A DNA stretch of 64,000 nucleotides from Metaphire vulgaris (GCA_018105865.1 CM030833.1:9713881-9777880); one strand, 5' to 3'; shown: positions 12,211-22,556, counted from the stretch's first letter. The notes: generated by a model from the sequence alone, not told the origin. Made by a program: numbers and translations.

Positions 12211-12972
12211 AGTAGGGCAATAATATATATATTTTATATATTATTAGAACAAACCTGGAGTTTAGACACCTATTAAAAATTTGCGGGGAACATTTCATTG
12301 ATAAACCATGCGTTTCTGCTCTGGTCTTTTAAAACCCAAATAAATTTTTACGTTAAAAATAGTAAAAATGGCATGTCTTCTTATGGGATTGAACTTCTCT
12401 AGATTAAAATCAGCAAACTAATTTTAATAGAAACAAAATTCAGCAATCTGCTGTTGCACACCGACCACAGGGCGTTGGCAAGGAGGACTTCGTGCGGCCG
12501 GACCCACATTGTTGTCAATTAAATTTTTATTCACTGAAACATCGCAACGAAACAAAATCTAAATATTATTCATTTCAGCGACTTTGTTGACTTCTCGCCG
12601 ATTCTCGTCAAACGCCTAAATCTCGTTAAAATTTCATATTTAATCTTATATAGCACTATTACAGCATACGAATCAAGTTTCATACCTTTACTTTTCGCTG
12701 TTGCCTTTGCTGTTTTGCTGTCCTTCTGTTAAACAAGAACAATTTTTATGAACAGGAAATCGTTTATTGCTTAACTGCGTTAGGGTAAAGATAATGATAA
12801 TAACTGGACACTTTCAAATAATAAAATCTGAATCATCATTTCCTATAATTCCTGTATTATCTCCTCAAGTCTTTAGGTCTAAGACTCCAAGCTCAAATCT
12901 TTGGTTTTTCTGAACCCATTTTCTTCATAGTTATGAACTTATGACAACCTAGCCTTCACTGCCCTTCAGATA
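11989..12972. other. AT-rich DNA with two (TA)n tracts
   Basis: (TA)n runs lie at about 11992-12023 and 12145-12206. The rest has no gene or element boundary that I can identify. Confidence 0.5.
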
Positions 12973-12991
12973 GGGGTTGTCCATTAATTAC

Positions 12992-13204
12992 CAGAGATGT
13001 AGTACTTGGTACTTGTACTTGTACTCGAGTTGTACTCGAGTACAAATTTTTAGTACTTGTACTTGTACTTGTACTCGGAGGCCAGGTACTTGTACTTGTA
13101 CTTGGAGTTTTAGGAATGCAAGTAAAGCTTGTACTTGTACTCGGAGGCCAGGTACTTGTACTTGTACTTGAAGCATTGTGTAGTGTGTACTTGCTACATC
13201 TCTG
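12992..13204. mobile_element. hAT MITE made of ACTTGTAC words
   Basis: Ends CAGAGATGTAG and CTACATCTCTG are perfect inverted repeats and match the usual hAT terminal consensus. The flank TTAATTAC is repeated exactly on both sides (12984-12991, 13205-13212). Nearly the whole 213 bp is repeats of ACTTGTACTTGTACT and TACTCGGAGGCCAGG. The 58749 copy of the host MITE shows the uninterrupted TTAATTAC site. It shares both ends and words with the transposase-bearing relic at 21483-22382. Confidence 0.9.
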
Positions 13205-13554
13205 TTAATTACGTCAACAAAATAAAAAAGGTTTGAAAAGGTTTGACAGTTGTTGACAGGGGGAGGGGAGTCAAGAGAAGTTGACGTCAACAATTTCACG
13301 TAATTTACAAATGATCAAAAACTAGGGAATTTCATGGAATACTACTTATTACAATGGAAAAAAGCATGGCAAAAAGGTCATAAAGTACCATGCATTACAT
13401 TTTGACACTCGACGATCAAAAAATGAAAAATGGTCTTGATCACCGCAAAAAATAAAGACTTTGTTATTGGGACCTGTCATTGGTCTTGAAGGAGGGGTCA
13501 AAAGTTTTTGACGTAATTATAGGGGGTAACTGAAAGTTGACAGCTAGTTGTTGA

Positions 13555-13957
13555 CAGTGATGTTAAGAAGGACCGACCCCCCAAGGACGAGGATAAGGAC
13601 AAGGACCAACTCCCCAAGGACGAGGATAAGGACAAGGACCAAAACCCCAAGGACAAGGATAAGGACGAGGACCGACCCTCCAAGGACGAGGACAAGGACA
13701 AGGACTTACCCCGCAAGCACAAGGACCACAAGGACTGACCCCCGAGGACAAGGATCAAGGACAAGGACAAGGACCAACCTCTGTCAGACAAAAAAGTCGG
13801 ATAGGAAAAAACCAAACACAATTTCAATTCGAATCACAAAATTAGAAAAGCAAATTTTTTAAAAATACATAATGTAGTCAACAGCAATGCTGCATTTCAA
13901 ATGCGCCTTTGACTTTAGCCACCTAGCTATGTTACTGCGCTTAAGAAATTGTCAAGT

Positions 13958-14006
<49 letters not shown>

Positions 14007-14502
14007 TAATAATAAATGAAAAAGTGTTTCCAGCAGCTGATCAGTCATGCACACACGGTGAGGTCTAATTATATGAGACCATGCACTTTGCGAAAACACT
14101 CGTTCAACTGGAGCCGACGTCGCAGGGAAACAAATAATTCTGCTAAAGAATCAACTGGTATTGTAAAGGAAACAATGACTAAACATTTAGAGTAACTCAA
14201 CGCAAGTATGTAGCCAAAATATAAATTCACATACTACTCTTACCTTGGAAAATAATTATCAGTACAATTGAATATGGTATACAAGTAATTTGGTCCTTAT
14301 AAGGGCTTTTCAAGGACTAAGTTACAAGGACCAGGACAAGGACCGATCTGCAAGGACGAGAATAAGGACAAGGACCGAACCCCCAAGGACGAGGATAAGG
14401 ACGAGGACTGACTCCCCAAGGACGAGGACAAGGAAAAGGACTTCAAATTGGTCCTTAAGGAGTCCTTAAGGACAAGGACCAGGACAAGGATTAACATCAC
14501 TG
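13555..14502. mobile_element. hAT element with AAGGACAAGGAC arrays at both ends
   Basis: Ends CAGTGATGTTAAG and TTAACATCACTG form the terminal inverted repeat. GTTGTTGA is duplicated exactly on both sides (13547-13554, 14503-14510). About 230 bp at the left and 200 bp at the right are irregular arrays of AAGGACAAGGACC and CCCCAAGGACGAGGATA. The middle is AT-rich and contains a LINE tail with (AAT)n (about 13903-14003). No transposase frame was found. A solo end of the same family is at 17963. Confidence 0.9.
13903..14003 (+). mobile_element. CR1-like LINE tail with (AAT)n
   Basis: GCGCCTTTGACTTTAGCC, TATGTTACTGCGCTTAAG and a (TAA)n run match the 3' end of the CR1-like copy at 22557-23185. 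It is too short to hold coding sequence. Confidence 0.6.
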
Positions 14503-14714
14503 GTTGTTGACAAGGGGAGGAGGTCAAAAATTGTTGGCATAATTAATGGACAGCCCCTTAGTTGGGGAGGGTACAAAGTTTTTGACATAACTAATTTAGG
14601 CATATATGGGGGTCACTGAAAGTTGACAGTTGTTGACAATTAAGGGGTGCAGGAGATCAAAATTGCCAAAAATTGTTGACATAATTAATGGACAGCCCCA
14701 TATTGACTATATTG

Positions 14715-14823
14715 CCTGGCCGCGATCTTTCACCTTCCCCATAGCTATCGCCTAAGAATATAAACAGCTGATGTTGTGCTGTCCCAAAGCGCTATATAAA
14801 TCCACGAGATTTTACTTACTTAC
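14715..14823 (+). mobile_element. LINE 3' end with (TTAC)n tail
   Basis: The sequence AAAGCGCTATATAAATCCAC followed by GAGATTTTACTTACTTAC recurs near 18810-18867 and inverted near 45452 and 46393. The 45452 copy is attached to LINE C-terminal coding sequence, which shows what this tail belongs to. Confidence 0.6.
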
Positions 14824-14843
14824 CTGCTTAATTATAATTATTA

Positions 14844-15099
14844 CAGCGTTTCCAAACTTCATGCTCTTGCGGGCCGCACAAAAATGTTTAGACCCTTAAT
14901 TACCGCCGTCACCTGTGGTGTGGATAAGTAAGCAATTTGGTAACCTCTTAGTCCAAGTATAGTCCTATAAAATAACGGTAATAACCGGTCCTATAGCAAA
15001 AGTTGTTATTTTCCCAAACTCGCCAAACTCGGTGGCGGTCCGGATGAAACTTGTCCGCGGGCCGGATCCGGCCCGCTGACCGCCATTTGGACAACCCTG
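14844..15099. mobile_element. hAT-type MITE
   Basis: The ends are CAGCGTTTCCAAACTTC and CATTTGGACAACCCTG, flanked by a perfect AATTATTA duplication (14836-14843, 15100-15107). The interior has GGGCCGCAC and CCGGCCCGCTGACCG motifs of the kind seen in CAGGGGTCTCAAA-type hAT copies. It also contains 65 bp (14898-14963) that reappear inverted at 16014-16076. Confidence 0.75.
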
Positions 15100-15128
15100 A
15101 ATTATTATATGCATTGAATACTTTTAGC

Positions 15129-15224
15129 TGATTAATTTCAAATTTATTTATTTCTCCTCATTTCATATATTAATAACAAGAATCAGCAAAATCAATACAT
15201 AAAGGATCAACATAATGTTCAAAT
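15129..15224. repeat. Left arm of a ~95-bp inverted repeat
   Basis: It pairs with 15920-16014. The matching stretches include TTTATTTATTTCTCCTCATT and GATCAACATAATGTTCAAAT. The RTE relic 15283-15783 lies between the arms. Confidence 0.8.
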
Positions 15225-15282
15225 ACCAAAAAAGCTTATAACTATGAGGAAATGAAGCTGCTACACACACACAAATACTTAG

Positions 15283-15783
15283 CTAATAAGTATTTACATA
15301 TCTTAAGGAATGTACACGCTTCGGAAACCTGGACCATAAAGAAGAGGGACAAAGACCAACTACTATATATAGCCTTTGAAATGAAATGCTATAGAGAATC
15401 TTGAACATCAGATGGCAACAGAAAATAAAGAACACAACGATACGAGTAAGAATTAGGAACAAAACAAACATTGTGCAAATATTGATACGCAGAAAAATGA
15501 ACTTCTTTGGGCACACATGCAGGATGAAAGACAATAGACTGGTGAAGAAGATCATGCTGGGAAGTTGGGAACAATGGATGGAAAAAATCGAAGAGGGAGA
15601 CCAAGAAGAGAGTGGTTGGATGACATCGAAGAATGGGGGAACGCGGAGCTGCACACACTGATCAGAGCGACACAGGACCGAGACAGATGGAGACAAATTG
15701 TGATTCAGGCTGTCAACACCTACGGGTATACAGCACCCATGGAGCTGTGTGATGATGATGATGATGAAGGAAGGTACATATAA
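15283..15783 (+). pseudogene. RTE-like LINE relic, C-terminal end with (GAT)n tail
   Basis: Translated pieces in shifted frames give E-T-W-T-I-K-K-R, F-F-G-H-T-C-R-M, then G-R-P-R-R-E-W-L-D-D-I-E-E-W and D-R-D-R-W-R-Q. This is the post-RT C-terminal region common to RTE-like non-LTR elements. It ends in (GAT)n. Several frameshifts are present and the RT core is absent. Similar pieces lie at 26953-27804, 30065-30300, 35896-36620 and 60391-60710. Confidence 0.7.
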
Positions 15784-15919
15784 ATTGATTTGTATACTTC
15801 GGGAAGTTAGAAGAGTGGTAACTAGTGTTTATTCTAGCCACCTTGACATTGCGGTAATTTTTGAAATGTTTGGGGGAGAGAGAAGGTTTGTCTCCACGAA
15901 AACCTTGACAAGCAAGTAT

Positions 15920-16014
15920 TTGAACATTATGTTGATCCTGTATGTATTGATTTTGCTGATTCTTGTTATTAATATATGAAATGAGGAGAAATAAATAAAT
16001 ATAAAATTAATCAG
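15920..16014. repeat. Right arm of the ~95-bp inverted repeat
   Basis: Reverse complement of 15129-15224 with few differences. It continues into an inverted copy of 14898-14963 that is cut by the Helitron at 16078. Confidence 0.8.
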
Positions 16015-16077
16015 CTATACTTGGACTAGGAGGTTACCAAATTGCTTACTTATCCACACTACAGGTGACGGCGGTTA

Positions 16078-16738
16078 TCTATCATATTAAGATCCTTATC
16101 TGTATGTCTCTCTGTCTGTTACCTTCAAGCGTTCTGATTGGTTGACTATTGGTAGACGGTTTAGACCGTTTAGTCCTTACGTCGCGATGCGTTGGTGGGC
16201 GAGCGTTGACTATTGGTAGACGGTTTAGTCCTTACGTCGCGATGCGTTGGTGGACGATGTTCGAAGACGACGTTGCTATTGGTAACAATTGTTCGTAGAA
16301 TCGTAGTTTAACACGCAGCGTCAGAGGGCTGGCGAGCGTTGACTATTGGTAGACGGTTTAGTCCTTACGTCGCGATGCGTTGGTGGACGATGTTCGAAGA
16401 CGACGTTGCTATTGGTAACAATTGTTCGTAGAATCGTAGTTTAACACGCAGCGTCAGAGGGCTGGGCGTGCGACGACGTTGCTATTGGTAACAATTGTTC
16501 GCAGCCTGAGGTAGTTGCAACGTACATTTTAACGTACACAAAAAATACGTGTACAGCGTCACAAATGGCCACAGTTGCGTGGTTTTAACGTACATAGGCC
16601 TAATTATTACGTGGCGCAGAGCTCGGCTAGGTGGCGATCATTGAAATGTTGTTCAGCATGAATTCAATGATTGGGTATTAGGTATAGGTATTGCATTAGT
16701 ATTATCCTGCACTGCGAGCGAAGCGAGCATCTTTCTAG
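16078..16738 (+). mobile_element. Non-autonomous Helitron, copy B
   Basis: It starts TCTATCATATTAAGATCC and ends GAGCATCTTTCTAG, inserted between A (16077) and T (16739) with no duplication. A unit of about 132 bp (GAGCGTTGACTATTGG to CAGAGGGCTGG) is tandemly repeated at 16200-16332 and 16333-16465. Copies C and D have one unit. There is no coding capacity and only a very weak stem before CTAG. Confidence 0.9.
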
Positions 16739-16739
16739 T

Positions 16740-17340
16740 TATTAGAGAAAAACCTTTTCCGCAGTGCTCGCGGAGATTAGAAAGGATCTTCACTCAATAG
16801 AATAGAATGGATCATTAGATTGAAATTGAACAGAATCAATCGAACGGCTGTCACTAGTCTTACTAAATCTAACTTAGACACTAAGCCGGTAGAATACTAA
16901 TACTTACTTGCTACTTAATTTTAACTGGAATACTATGTTAAAATGATAATATAGCATATAGCTGTTTATAGCATTTACCACCGAAGTGTTTTTATTTATT
17001 GGTTAACACAGGGTGTCCAACTTAAATCAGATGGCGGGCCGCATTGGACCACATGGGTTATTTTAGAGTTATCCCTAACGCAAAGGTTAACCCTAACCCC
17101 CCTCTCAAACGTCTGGCGCCGCCTCTGACTTTACGTTACAATATCCCGCTAGGCATGCAACTTTGCTGATATTTATCGTGACATCGTTTTAAAACTCAGT
17201 TAAGATTAGGGAATAGGGTAGGCCTACCAGATCAATTGGAAAGAATTTAAGGACTAAACTAGGACCGGGTAGGACGACTTTACAATAGGGCTTAACAATA
17301 AAATCATGCCAAGTGGTAATTTAATCATTCATGTTGTACA
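16740..17340. other. AT-rich, with a hAT left-end fragment
   Basis: CAGGGTGTCCAACTTAAATC followed by GGCGGGCCGC (about 17010) resembles the start of a hAT related to the one ending at 15099. No right end was found. There is no gene. Confidence 0.45.
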
Positions 17341-17348
17341 GTCACAGT

Positions 17349-17680
17349 CAGTGGCGGCTCCACCGGGGGGCCCGTGCCCCCTATTGAATGCCTGGCCCCC
17401 CAGTTGGGACCCTATACTTAATGCTACATACATTAAACAACAAATGGTTGGCCCCATGATTAGAAGTTGCCACCCCAACGTACCAAATCCTAGAGCCGCC
17501 ACTGCCACCGGGGGGTCAGGGGGGCCGTGCCCCCTATTGAGTGTCTGGCTCCCCAGTGCCCCCCAGTTGGGACCCTATACTTAATGCCACATACATTAAA
17601 CAACAAATGGTTGGCCCCATGATTAGAAGTTGCCACCCCAACGCCCCCCCCCCACTTGCCAAATCCTAGAGCCACCACTG
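17349..17680. mobile_element. Dimeric hAT MITE (CAGTGGCGGCTCC family)
   Basis: GTCACAGT is duplicated exactly on both sides (17341-17348, 17681-17688). Unit 1 (17349-17504) runs CAGTGGCGGCTCCACC to TAGAGCCGCCACTG. Unit 2 (17505-17680) repeats it without the first few bases and ends AGAGCCACCACTG. Each unit contains GTGCCCCCTATTGA and ACATACATTAAACAACAA. Partial copies lie at 46965 and 52153. The open frame across it is a by-product of the repeat. Confidence 0.85.
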
Positions 17681-17689
17681 GTCACAGTG

Positions 17690-19080
17690 GCACAAACCTG
17701 GTCAGAAAAACGGTCATATCCAGTGGCAGTTCCAAGAACTCTTGGTGGGGATGCAGGGATATTTCTAGGATTGTGAATTTGGGGGTGTCGACATCAAATG
17801 GGGGTGGGTGTCCGGAGCTAATTAGTATGCATACCATTGTCACATTTACCAAATTTTGGGGGTGTCGACCTCAAATTGAGGGGAGTTGGGGGTGTAAAAA
17901 TATATCTGGGGGATGCAATGAATTTGTAGGAAGATCCTGCCAATTGTCAAAGGAATTATATGCAGTGATGTTAATCCTTGTCCTTCAAATTTGAAAAAGA
18001 AACTTAAAAGGATTTCAGCTTTTGCTTGTTAAATATTGACTGGGCTGGCTACTTTGACTGGGCTATTTTGGTGGGGAGCTGTTTTGACTGGGGCTATTTT
18101 GACGGGTTACCGTCAAAATAGACCCAGTACTATTGGGTCCAAAAAGCGACACTTTCAGAGGTTTAACTTTAATTTGTGTCTGTAAAATACTCATAATGCA
18201 CAAAAATTCATCCATGGGCATTCAGGGTTAAACCCCCAGACACCCAGATCCGTTTCTGATTTGCTGTCCCTGATCTCGTTGCCTCCAGTTGTGTTAACCT
18301 CACTTTGCATAAGCTGGCTACGCCACTGCAAATACGCCTAAGTCTTCCCATTATCTGTAGTCCCTTTGTTGCTCTCTTTTTAATATCTTGTTCATGTCTT
18401 CCATCACTTGTAATTTCAAGTGGTGGAAATTACAAGTGATTTAAGACATGAAATTACAAGTGAAAGTACCGACAGTACTTTTAATTTATCACAAGAAGAT
18501 GAGTTCGCATGTCGTGTAAACGAGAAGAATGTTACCGCAAAGACAGACATGTTAACATTTTGGCTTTCAAATGCCCATTCAAGCGTGCAAAAATATCGAC
18601 AACGGCTGATAGGTTGAATTTGTCAGTTGGGACAGTTGGTCAGCAAGCGGCATTTCTCTTCGAAACATTATTTCCTCCTACATAGCTGTAATGCTCTAAC
18701 CATGATGACCCTATTGATAAAATGATCCTGCCTGATTGGCCCCCACCGTTTGGCTATAACTGTTTCAAATTTTGACTAAGCTCCTACAAATAAGAAGCTA
18801 CTGTACTAGGATACTACTTTTCTTAAAGTGATATATAAATTCACAAGATTTTACTTACTCACTCATTGTCGAGTGGTATCAATTAATGGTATTTTCAATC
18901 CACCCACAAAAGATCAGGTCAATGCCAGAAATATCAGCCAGTGAGAAACAGTGAGGCAGACTATGGAGGAAACCACAAGATTTAGAAGTAAAAAATAGGG
19001 CTGAGGATCTACAAGACAGACATACCAGTGACAAAAACAGTTAAGAGATTGTTGGTCCATACAGCTATAGTTCATTTATA
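17690..19080. other. Repeat fragments, no gene
   Basis: It holds a solo left end of the AAGGAC hAT family (CAGTGATGTTAATCC at 17963), a hairpin at 18391-18452 and a LINE tail at about 18800-18867. The frame 18420-18617 (+) encodes an unrecognised 65-residue peptide. Confidence 0.5.
18391..18452. repeat. 62-bp near-perfect hairpin
   Basis: Arms TTCATGTCTT plus CATCACTTGTAATTTC pair with GAAATTACAAGTGAT plus AAGACATGAA around an 8-base loop. A further AATTACAAGTGA follows directly. Confidence 0.8.
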
Positions 19081-20690
19081 CCATAAGTAAAACTGGCTAT
19101 GACTGATGAATTAAACACATATATTAAATTCACAATTTCATTATTATATTTAGGTCACAGCTTATAACAGACAAGGTAATATGGTTAATGCATATCATAA
19201 TACACACAAAGCATTCGCAAAAGCAGCAAAAACAGACAAATCTTAATACGACTACATGAGTACATTGAAACATAATGTCGCAATGACATTCATCATAGAA
19301 CAATGGGCACATCAAAGGCTCACAACATATGCAGGGTCTTGTATTAAAAGATACAAAGCATGCATAAAATAACTGCAGCAAGAAACACAATTATGGCAAC
19401 ATATATACCACAGCATGAAAAGTATAAACTCTAAATCCAAAGTGGCAGCAAGAACTTGCTCAGCAACCAAATTGACCGATTCATAATTTCTTTCTGAAGC
19501 ATAGCAAAATTTAGCCAAGCATCTCCATTGTCAAAATGTATTCAAGGTATTGTCATTCACAATACCTTAAATATACAAATAGCCACACAAAAGTATAAAA
19601 GTATAATTACAATCTACATGATTCTAATGTGATAATAAACTCATACAATAATGCCAGTAATACAACTCACTCAGTTCTGACTGAAACTGCTTCACGATGC
19701 ATCACCAAAATCTGTGTTATTTACCTAACTCTTTTGCGGCGGATGTCGACAAAAGTCGATGTCAACGTCATAGCGTTGAAATATTTTCTCCTCAAAAAAG
19801 TTAAAACATCATATATGACTACACTCAACATATATTAAAAACAGATTGAGGCCAACAGCTATGTGTCTAAATGTAATGGCTTCATTTTACAATAATTATG
19901 ACCAAATACAACAACAGGGTTTCAGTAAATAATAGTCAACTTCATACCTACCTAATCAAGTCTTATGCTTTACAGAAGTTGTAAAAATAAAAATACTCTT
20001 TTTCAACAGAAAAAAATAGCCTTTAATAACGAAAATAGCCATTCTTGCATCACATCACAAATAATGAGAATTTGTAAAATAGCAAATATTGTTAATGAAA
20101 ATGGTGCAAACTCATGATTTTATCATATACTCAGAATCATCAAGCAGACATGCTAATAAAACATTGTTTAAATGCTGGTCTATCTTGATTAAGTCTATAG
20201 AGCACATTTTACAAGCAGTCCATCTCTAAAATCTTTTTTCAAATGCACAATGAATTGAACACCATATTATAATTGGGTAAAGCTAGTCCTGCACTCAATG
20301 GCATGCAGAGAGTGGTGGGCGCCCGGGGCCAAGTTGAAAAAAAGGTTGCTCAGTCAATTCTTGACACCCCCCATGGTGGGTGCCCAGGGCCAAGCAGATA
20401 AAAAAGTGTGATGAGCAAAAAAGGTCACCGAGTCAATTTTGGCCCCCCCTTTGGCCGGCGCCCCGGGCCACTGCCCACCAGACCCCCTCTGCACACTACT
20501 GCCTGTACTTGAATGAACGTGGGGTCCAGCGCTGATCTTCTCTATGTACTAAACAAGCAGCATGGCAGGTGGTCTATGCCATTAATCTAGAGTAACCGTA
20601 GTTTGCCACTGCTGTCTCTAAACCCATGCTTTACCTTCCCAGCTTAACATTGCCACCAATTTATCAATGCATAAATGAACAGTTGTGTTG
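19081..20690. other. AT-rich, repeat-poor; possibly distal 3' UTR of the Ral gene
   Basis: There are few recognisable repeats apart from a GGGCGCCCGGGGCC-type hAT-like fragment at about 20300-20500. The open frames look like chance. It lies on the 3' side of the minus-strand Ral gene, but no polyadenylation signal was placed. Confidence 0.3.
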
Positions 20691-20693
20691 ACC

Positions 20694-20778
20694 ATCAGCA
20701 CCACAACTCAATCCCGGGATGGTCACCCATCCAAGTATGAGCCATGATTGATGTTGCTTAACTTCTGACAGGAACTTG
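20694..20778 (-). pseudogene. 5S rRNA-derived sequence (3' two-thirds)
   Basis: The minus strand reads AGAAGTTAAGCAACATC, then TACTTGGATGGGTGACC, then CCCGGGATTGAG and GGTGCTG. These match the internal promoter and 3' region of eukaryotic 5S rRNA in order and spacing. The 5' third is missing, so it is not a working 5S gene. A 5S-headed SINE or a retropseudogene are both possible. Confidence 0.75.
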
Positions 20779-21474
20779 TTGCTCAATACCAAGTAGAAAT
20801 AACCATATAATAATATGACCAAAGGTTACAAAATGCATGCAAAGTTAACATCAGTGTTCAGCATAACCATTATTCAAAATCATAATAGAGCCCTTCAAGA
20901 TGCATTCAGGTGTTCCATGGAATAGAGCAAAAATTGCAAACTATTCAAGAATTCACGAGCTCCTGATGCACAATTTCACAATATTTCAGGCAATAGAAAG
21001 ATTTCACACATAAAACTAAAATCACTTTAAAGAGTTCCTATTGTAACTGCCCTCAACATGAAACAAAATGCCATACAGTGAAGGTATCTAAAAACTGTCA
21101 CCAAATTGGCCTTGAGAAATCTTTTAATTAGATTCTGACTACAATAGATTGCCTTCAATAACCCATGCATTTCAATAAATATCTAATAAAATACCATTGC
21201 TGGCAGTATGGCTATAACATTGAAATATTTTCAAATTTATGACGCAGAAACAATTAAGAGAATAAGCTTATGTCCTCTGAAAAACAAAATAAAACAGCTA
21301 AACAGTAATCAAAAAATTAAAATATCATGCAAATCATCTAAAATCCAACACAAAAGAATGAATTAAATAAATGCTAATACAAAAAATTAGTGAAATATCA
21401 GCATCTGAACAGAGATATTGTCAAATCATTAAAAAAATAGCAGCAGTCAGATCTTTTGACAATCTAAATGTTGC
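20779..21474. other. AT-rich, repeat-poor
   Basis: No coding signal or element boundary seen. Confidence 0.4.
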
Positions 21475-21633
21475 ATCTTTGGCAGAGATGTAGTACTTGG
21501 TACTTGTACTCGAGTACAAATTTTTAGTACTTGTACTCGGAGGCCAGGTACTTGTACTTGAAGTATTGTGTACTTGCTACATCTCTGGCTACATGTACTT
21601 CAAGGGTACCAGTAATGCTGTTCCTTTAGGCTA

Positions 21634-21876
21634 ATGACAAGCACATCCTCACAGATGGCCAAGTACCTGGAACTCAACGATATTTATGATGAAGCCACTG
21701 ATACCATCGTATTTTGTAACAGTGAAGTTAATAGAAAGGAGTTCAACAGGCTGTATAATGCAGCCATTAGAGACCTTAGTGTGCCTGCTTCTGGCGCACC
21801 AATTAAATGCGTATTTAGCCAAGCTGGCTTGATCGCGAGACCGCATAGGGCTAATATGACCGATGCAAGACTATAA
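21634..21876 (+). pseudogene. hAT transposase C-terminal dimerisation region, truncated
   Basis: The 80-residue frame ends with F-N-R-L-Y-N-A-A-I-R-D-L, then V-P-A-S-G-A-P-I, then V-F-S-Q-A-G-L-I-A-R-P-H-R-A. This is the conserved C-terminal hAT block, usually V-P-A-S-S-A-P-x-E-R-x-F-S. Here S-S is S-G and E-R is K-C. The DDE catalytic core and BED finger are absent. CCTCACAG before the ATG could be an old splice acceptor, so the shown start need not be the original one. It lies inside an element with matching hAT ends and 8-bp duplication, which supports the call. Confidence 0.8.
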
Positions 21877-21948
21877 TAATAATCTTTATTTCTCAAATTC
21901 TTAGTGCAACTGTGATGATATTTAGATGCTAATAGTGTCAATTTTATT

Positions 21949-22136
21949 CGTGGCCGGACAAAATGTCACGGACAAAATGTCATGTAGAAAATGTCATGGG
22001 GACAAAATGTCAGCGGAAAAAAATGTCAGAGGACAAAATGTCAAGGTTTAGGGTTAGGGTTAGTGTTAGGATGACATTTTGTCCGCTGACATTTTATCCC
22101 CATGACATTTTGTCTGTGACATTTTGTTCTAGCACC
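21949..22136. mobile_element. hAT-type MITE of GACAAAATGTC palindromes
   Basis: ATTTTATT is duplicated exactly on both sides (21941-21948, 22137-22144). The ends are CGTGGCCGGACAAAATG and CATTTTGTTCTAGCACC. The whole element is a chain of GACAAAATGTC words, direct on the left and inverted on the right. The centre is GGTTTAGGGTTAGGGTTAG, which resembles telomere repeats. A sister copy is at 57580-57749. Confidence 0.85.
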
Positions 22137-22556
22137 ATTTTATTGAATAACCGTGACAAACAGCTACCCGTTAATAAAGTGTAGGCCTACTTGCTGTTTG
22201 TATTTGGCTATGAGGATCGGTACTTGTACTTGTACTCGAGGCTTCGGTACTTGTACTTGAGCCTTCGGTACTTGTGCTTGTACTAGTACTTGGAGGCCAG
22301 GTACTTGTACTCGGAGGCCAGGTACTTGTACTCGGAGGCCAGGTACTTGTACTTGAAGCATTGTGTACTTGCTACATCTCTGATCTTTGGTTCTTAATGA
22401 GATTCTGTTGACTAATATATAATCAATAAGTAATTATTTGATGAGTATATGCCTTATTAAAAAGCAATACATGACTTCAAATAGGTAGACTAGCTTTTAT
22501 AACATTACATCTTATTATTATAAACACATTTCCTGCAACACATACAGCGTGCACTT

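Larger units (their letters stand above)
12973..14699. mobile_element. MITE with GGGGYTGTCCATTAATTA ends, split by two hAT insertions
   Basis: The left end is GGGGTTGTCCATTAATTA and the right end TAATTAATGGACAGCCCC. ATA lies on both outer sides (12970-12972, 14700-14702), which may be a 3-bp target duplication of Harbinger or Zator type. The interior repeats GTTGACAGTTGTTGACAGGGG. Two hAT elements (12992-13204 and 13555-14502) sit in it, each with a perfect 8-bp duplication of MITE sequence. A second copy at 58749-59239 lacks both and is an empty-site comparison. A further TAATTAATGGACAGCCCC-type end lies inside at about 14547-14565, so the right part may be duplicated. Confidence 0.75.
21483..22382 (+). 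mobile_element. hAT element of the ACTTGTAC family, with transposase relic
   Basis: ATCTTTGG is duplicated exactly on both sides (21475-21482, 22383-22390). The outer ends are CAGAGATGTAG and CTACATCTCTG. Subterminal arrays of ACTTGTACTCGGAGGCCAGG occupy about 21490-21575 and 22215-22365. An extra internal CTACATCTCTGG at about 21580 suggests an internal rearrangement. It carries a hAT transposase C-terminus (21634-21876) and a later nested hAT MITE (21949-22136). It is a likely relative of the element that mobilised the 213-bp copy at 12992. Confidence 0.88.

Noticed and set aside
12977..13299. Opposed open frames rich in Cys-Thr or Val-Gln repeats
   Set aside because: They are translations of the ACTTGTAC word array of a hAT MITE, not a protein.
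13498..13862. Arg-Thr-Arg / Ser-Leu-rich repeat proteins on both strands
   Set aside because: They arise from the AAGGACAAGGAC array at the end of the 13555-14502 hAT element.
18100..18300. Possible hAT pair around GGCTATTTTGACTGGG repeats
   Set aside because: I could not find two ends or a target duplication.
19130..19518. Cys/Phe-rich minus-strand frames as small membrane proteins
   Set aside because: The sequence is low-complexity AT-rich DNA and no conserved features are seen.
21955..22060. Telomere insertion
   Set aside because: Only about two TTAGGG units occur, and they form the centre of a MITE with a clear 8-bp duplication.
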